Part shown: piece after piece, positions 4,753 to 6,400 of the stretch
Numbering within the stretch: the stretch's first letter is position 1
Layout of the letters: each line of letters starts with the position of its first letter
Assembly: GCA_018268735.1 (NCBI GenBank)
Contig: JAFDWA010000099.1
Location: 1-6,400 of the forward strand
Reading direction: 5' to 3'
Length of the DNA stretch: 6,400 bases
Origin: Actinomycetota bacterium
GTDB lineage: Bacteria; Actinomycetota; Acidimicrobiia; Acidimicrobiales; Microtrichaceae
Notes under the pieces: generated by a model
What the model saw: the letters and a program-made list of their open reading frames with translations, nothing else
What the model was told of the DNA's origin: nothing
Database searches by the model: none
Translations under genes and position numbers: made by a program

Positions 4753-5796
4753 ATGTCAGCATCTCCGGTCATGTGCTCACAGGACATCCCCCGTGGAGTG
4801 ACCGCTCTCCCGTCGCCCGATCGACGCAGGTTCCTGTCCTCCGCCGGCATCGTCGGCGGCGCCGCGACCATCGCCGCGCTCACCGGCTGCACCACCGACG
4901 TCGGTACGGGCGAGGACCGGATGAGCCCGGACTCGGCGATCATCCAGCACACCTACACCGGGCTGTCCGAGCGCAGCGAGAGCCTGACGTTGCGCCAGCT
5001 CGTCGAGACGACCGACGCGGCGGCACCCGACAACCGACTCCGGGGCACCCACCGGATGCTCTGGGACATCGGCACGCGCCAGCCGTACGTCGCGCTGAGC
5101 TTCGACGACGGCCCCGACCCGAGGTGGACACCGCAGATCCTCGACGCGCTCCGCGCCGCGGGAGCGAAGGCGACGTTCTTCATGATGGGCCACAACGTCG
5201 ACCGCCACCGGGACCTCGCGCGACGTGTCCGGGACGAGGGCCACGACATCGGCAACCACACGTGGACCCACCAGGACCTGGCCTTCCAGGACCCCGCGAG
5301 CGCTCGCAACGAGATCATGGACGGCAAGCGGGCGATCAAGGAGGTGCTCGGCATCGACACGACCTACTTCCGCCCGCCGCGTGGAGAGCTGTCCGGCGCC
5401 GTCATGCGCATCCTCGCCGAAGAGGACTACGACACCTTCCTGTGGTCCGTGTCGCGCAACGTGCCCGGGGTCGGCACGCCCGAGCTCGTCGCGGACCACG
5501 TCCTCGAGCGGCTCCGTCCCGGGGCGATCATCGACATGCACGACTCGATCGGCCGCGGCAACTTCCTGCCGCGCGGCGACCGCACGCGGAAGCTCCTCAC
5601 TGCGAGCCGTGACGTCGACGCGGCGGCGGTCCCGGCGATCCTGCAGCGGGGCATGGCCGCCGGCCTGCAGTTCGTGACGATGACGCAGCTGCTCGAGGCC
5701 GCCGAGGATCCCGGAGCGATCACCCCCTCCACCCCGGCGACGGAGAACCTGCCGCACGGGCCGACGACCCAGGTTCCTCGAGAGGTCGCGTCCTGA
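4753..5796 (+). CDS. Tat-exported lipoprotein polysaccharide deacetylase (NodB domain)
   Basis: Predicted 347-residue deacetylase removing acetyl groups from N-acetylated sugars, possibly peptidoglycan, on the outer face of the membrane. The N-terminus has a twin-arginine motif, DRRRFLSS at 23-30, then a hydrophobic stretch ending in lipobox LTGC (C46), so a Tat-dependent lipoprotein is likely. The NodB domain spans about 110-315. Motif 1 is SFDDGP (116-121; base D118, metal D119), motif 2 is HTWTH (metal H169, H173), and motif 5 is IDMHDS (acid H263). Motif 3 is RPPRG (207-211), with Arg where Tyr is usual. Motif 4 is WSVSRN (231-236), where Ser replaces the usual Asp. The metal triad is intact, so activity is expected, perhaps on an unusual substrate. 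The C-terminal tail (about 320-347) is Pro/Thr-rich. In-frame starts ATG 4771 and GTG 4798 would also keep the Tat signal, and none has a clear ribosome site. It may be cotranscribed with the upstream peptidase gene. Confidence 0.92.
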   Translation: MSASPVMCSQDIPRGVTALPSPDRRRFLSSAGIVGGAATIAALTGCTTDVGTGEDRMSPDSAIIQHTYTGLSERSESLTLRQLVETTDAAAPDNRLRGTHRMLWDIGTRQPYVALSFDDGPDPRWTPQILDALRAAGAKATFFMMGHNVDRHRDLARRVRDEGHDIGNHTWTHQDLAFQDPASARNEIMDGKRAIKEVLGIDTTYFRPPRGELSGAVMRILAEEDYDTFLWSVSRNVPGVGTPELVADHVLERLRPGAIIDMHDSIGRGNFLPRGDRTRKLLTASRDVDAAAVPAILQRGMAAGLQFVTMTQLLEAAEDPGAITPSTPATENLPHGPTTQVPREVAS

Positions 5797-5832
5797 GGAC
5801 GGCGAGCGGCCTCAGCGCCGCGGCTCGTCCTC
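5795..5832. terminator. Imperfect hairpin across the convergent gene ends, possible bidirectional terminator
   Basis: GAGGACG (5795-5801) pairs with CGTCCTC (5826-5832) over 7 bp. Inside it, GCGGC (5806-5810) pairs with GCCGC (5817-5821) around a 6-nt loop, with a 4-by-4 internal loop between stems. It covers both stop codons of the converging genes. Neither side has a T tract, so intrinsic termination would be non-canonical. Confidence 0.35.
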
Positions 5833-6400
5833 GCCGAAGATCCGGGCGGCGAGCGTCTCGTCTGCGTAGACGACCTGGTCACGACCCAGGTCCTTGGCAC
5901 GCAACAACCCCGCATCGGCGACGCGCAGGATCGAGTCCGCGCTCCGCCCCACCGACGAGTGCGTGATCCCGAACGAGCAGGTGAACTGCGGCAGGCTCGA
6001 CACCGCGAGCGCCTGGGTGAGGCCGTCGCGGACGCGCTCGACCGCTTCGATCGAGGTGGTGACCGACATGTTCGGGTACACGAGGACGAACTCCTCGCCG
6101 CCGAGTCGGGCGATGAGGTCGTTGCCCCGGACCTTGTCCCGCAGCACCTGAGCGAACAGCTGCAGCGCGCGGTCGCCGATCTCGTGGCCGTAGGAGTCGT
6201 TGAGGTGCTTGAAGTTGTCGAGGTCGGCGAGCACCAGCACGAACGGCGTCGATCGCTCCATCAGCGTCGCGAGCTGCGACTCCAGCAGCCGTCGGTTCGG
6301 CAGCCCGGTCAACTTGTCGGTCGCCGCCTCCAGTCGTGAGGACTCGAGGGCCCGCAGTGCGCCGAGACGGTTACCCAGCTGTGTGGCGAGCGTCGCGAGC
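5812..6400 (-). CDS. GGDEF diguanylate cyclase, C-terminal part (5' end beyond the right edge)
   Basis: Reading the minus strand from 6399 gives 195 open codons ending in TGA at 5814-5812. Numbering from the first visible codon, residues 1-27 look like the end of a sensor domain plus signalling helix, GAF-like in style (LATLATQLGNRLGALRALES). The GGDEF domain then starts at DKLTGLPNRR (28-37). DLDNFKHLND at 59-68 holds the metal- and substrate-binding residues. The active loop RLGGEEF is at 98-104, and RAKDLGRDQV at 168-177 is the usual domain end. The enzyme should condense two GTP into cyclic di-GMP. RGND at 91-94, five residues before GGEEF, is an intact inhibitory (I-site) RxxD motif, so product feedback is likely. 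An in-frame TTG at 6312 falls inside the conserved LTGLPNRR motif and cannot be the true start. No EAL domain follows. The gene converges on the deacetylase with 15 nt between stops. Confidence 0.95.
   Translation of the reverse strand, partial: LATLATQLGNRLGALRALESSRLEAATDKLTGLPNRRLLESQLATLMERSTPFVLVLADLDNFKHLNDSYGHEIGDRALQLFAQVLRDKVRGNDLIARLGGEEFVLVYPNMSVTTSIEAVERVRDGLTQALAVSSLPQFTCSFGITHSSVGRSADSILRVADAGLLRAKDLGRDQVVYADETLAARIFGEDEPRR

Noticed and set aside
3450..4952. Minus-strand open frame of 500 codons opposite the peptidase gene
   Set aside because: The plus strand has clear signal, coiled-coil and M15 catalytic motifs. The antisense product is low-complexity with no recognisable domain.
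4777..5757. Minus-strand open frame of 326 codons opposite the deacetylase gene
   Set aside because: The NodB motifs and Tat/lipobox signal are on the plus strand, and the antisense frame shows no domain.
5812..6312. GGDEF gene starting at the TTG at 6312
   Set aside because: That codon is the Leu inside the conserved DKLTGLPNRR motif, and the frame stays open to the window edge, so the gene is a partial one continuing beyond 6400.

Overview
The window is GC-rich, with strong G/C bias at third codon positions and GTG starts used next to ATG. Its gene content (Soj-type ParA, Fpg, a coiled-coil cell-wall hydrolase, a Tat lipoprotein deacetylase, a GGDEF protein) and a possible leaderless promoter suggest a high-GC actinobacterial chromosome, perhaps an Acidimicrobiia-like lineage. 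That placement is inference from composition and protein style. No rRNA, tRNA, transposase, integrase, phage gene or CRISPR array is visible.

Left block, minus strand (about 1-2113): a cation diffusion facilitator metal transporter is followed, after a 102-nt gap, by an orphan ParA/Soj-type ATPase. The ParA gene overlaps by one base (TGATG) the start of a partly visible, disordered protein with a basic N-terminus and an in-frame six-residue repeat. There is no parB next to it. The overlap, the basic N-terminal peptide and a short motif shared by the two proteins make a ParA plus dedicated adaptor pair the best candidate here for an undescribed cargo-positioning system. This is a hypothesis.

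Centre (2114-3087): a 128-nt divergent spacer holds a striking nested inverted repeat. It separates the transporter from a complete formamidopyrimidine-DNA glycosylase gene (fpg/mutM) on the plus strand.

Right block, plus strand (3088-5796): just after fpg lie four 14-bp tandem repeats whose minus strand matches a G-quadruplex pattern. A candidate extended -10 promoter follows, then a secreted coiled-coil protein with a C-terminal VanY-type (M15) peptidase domain. Next comes a Tat-exported lipoprotein with a NodB polysaccharide deacetylase domain. The last two look like an envelope or peptidoglycan-remodelling pair.

Right edge (5812-6400, minus strand): the 3' part of a GGDEF diguanylate cyclase with an intact active site and an inhibitory RxxD site converges on the deacetylase gene. 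Only 15 nt separate the two stop codons, and an imperfect hairpin covers the junction.
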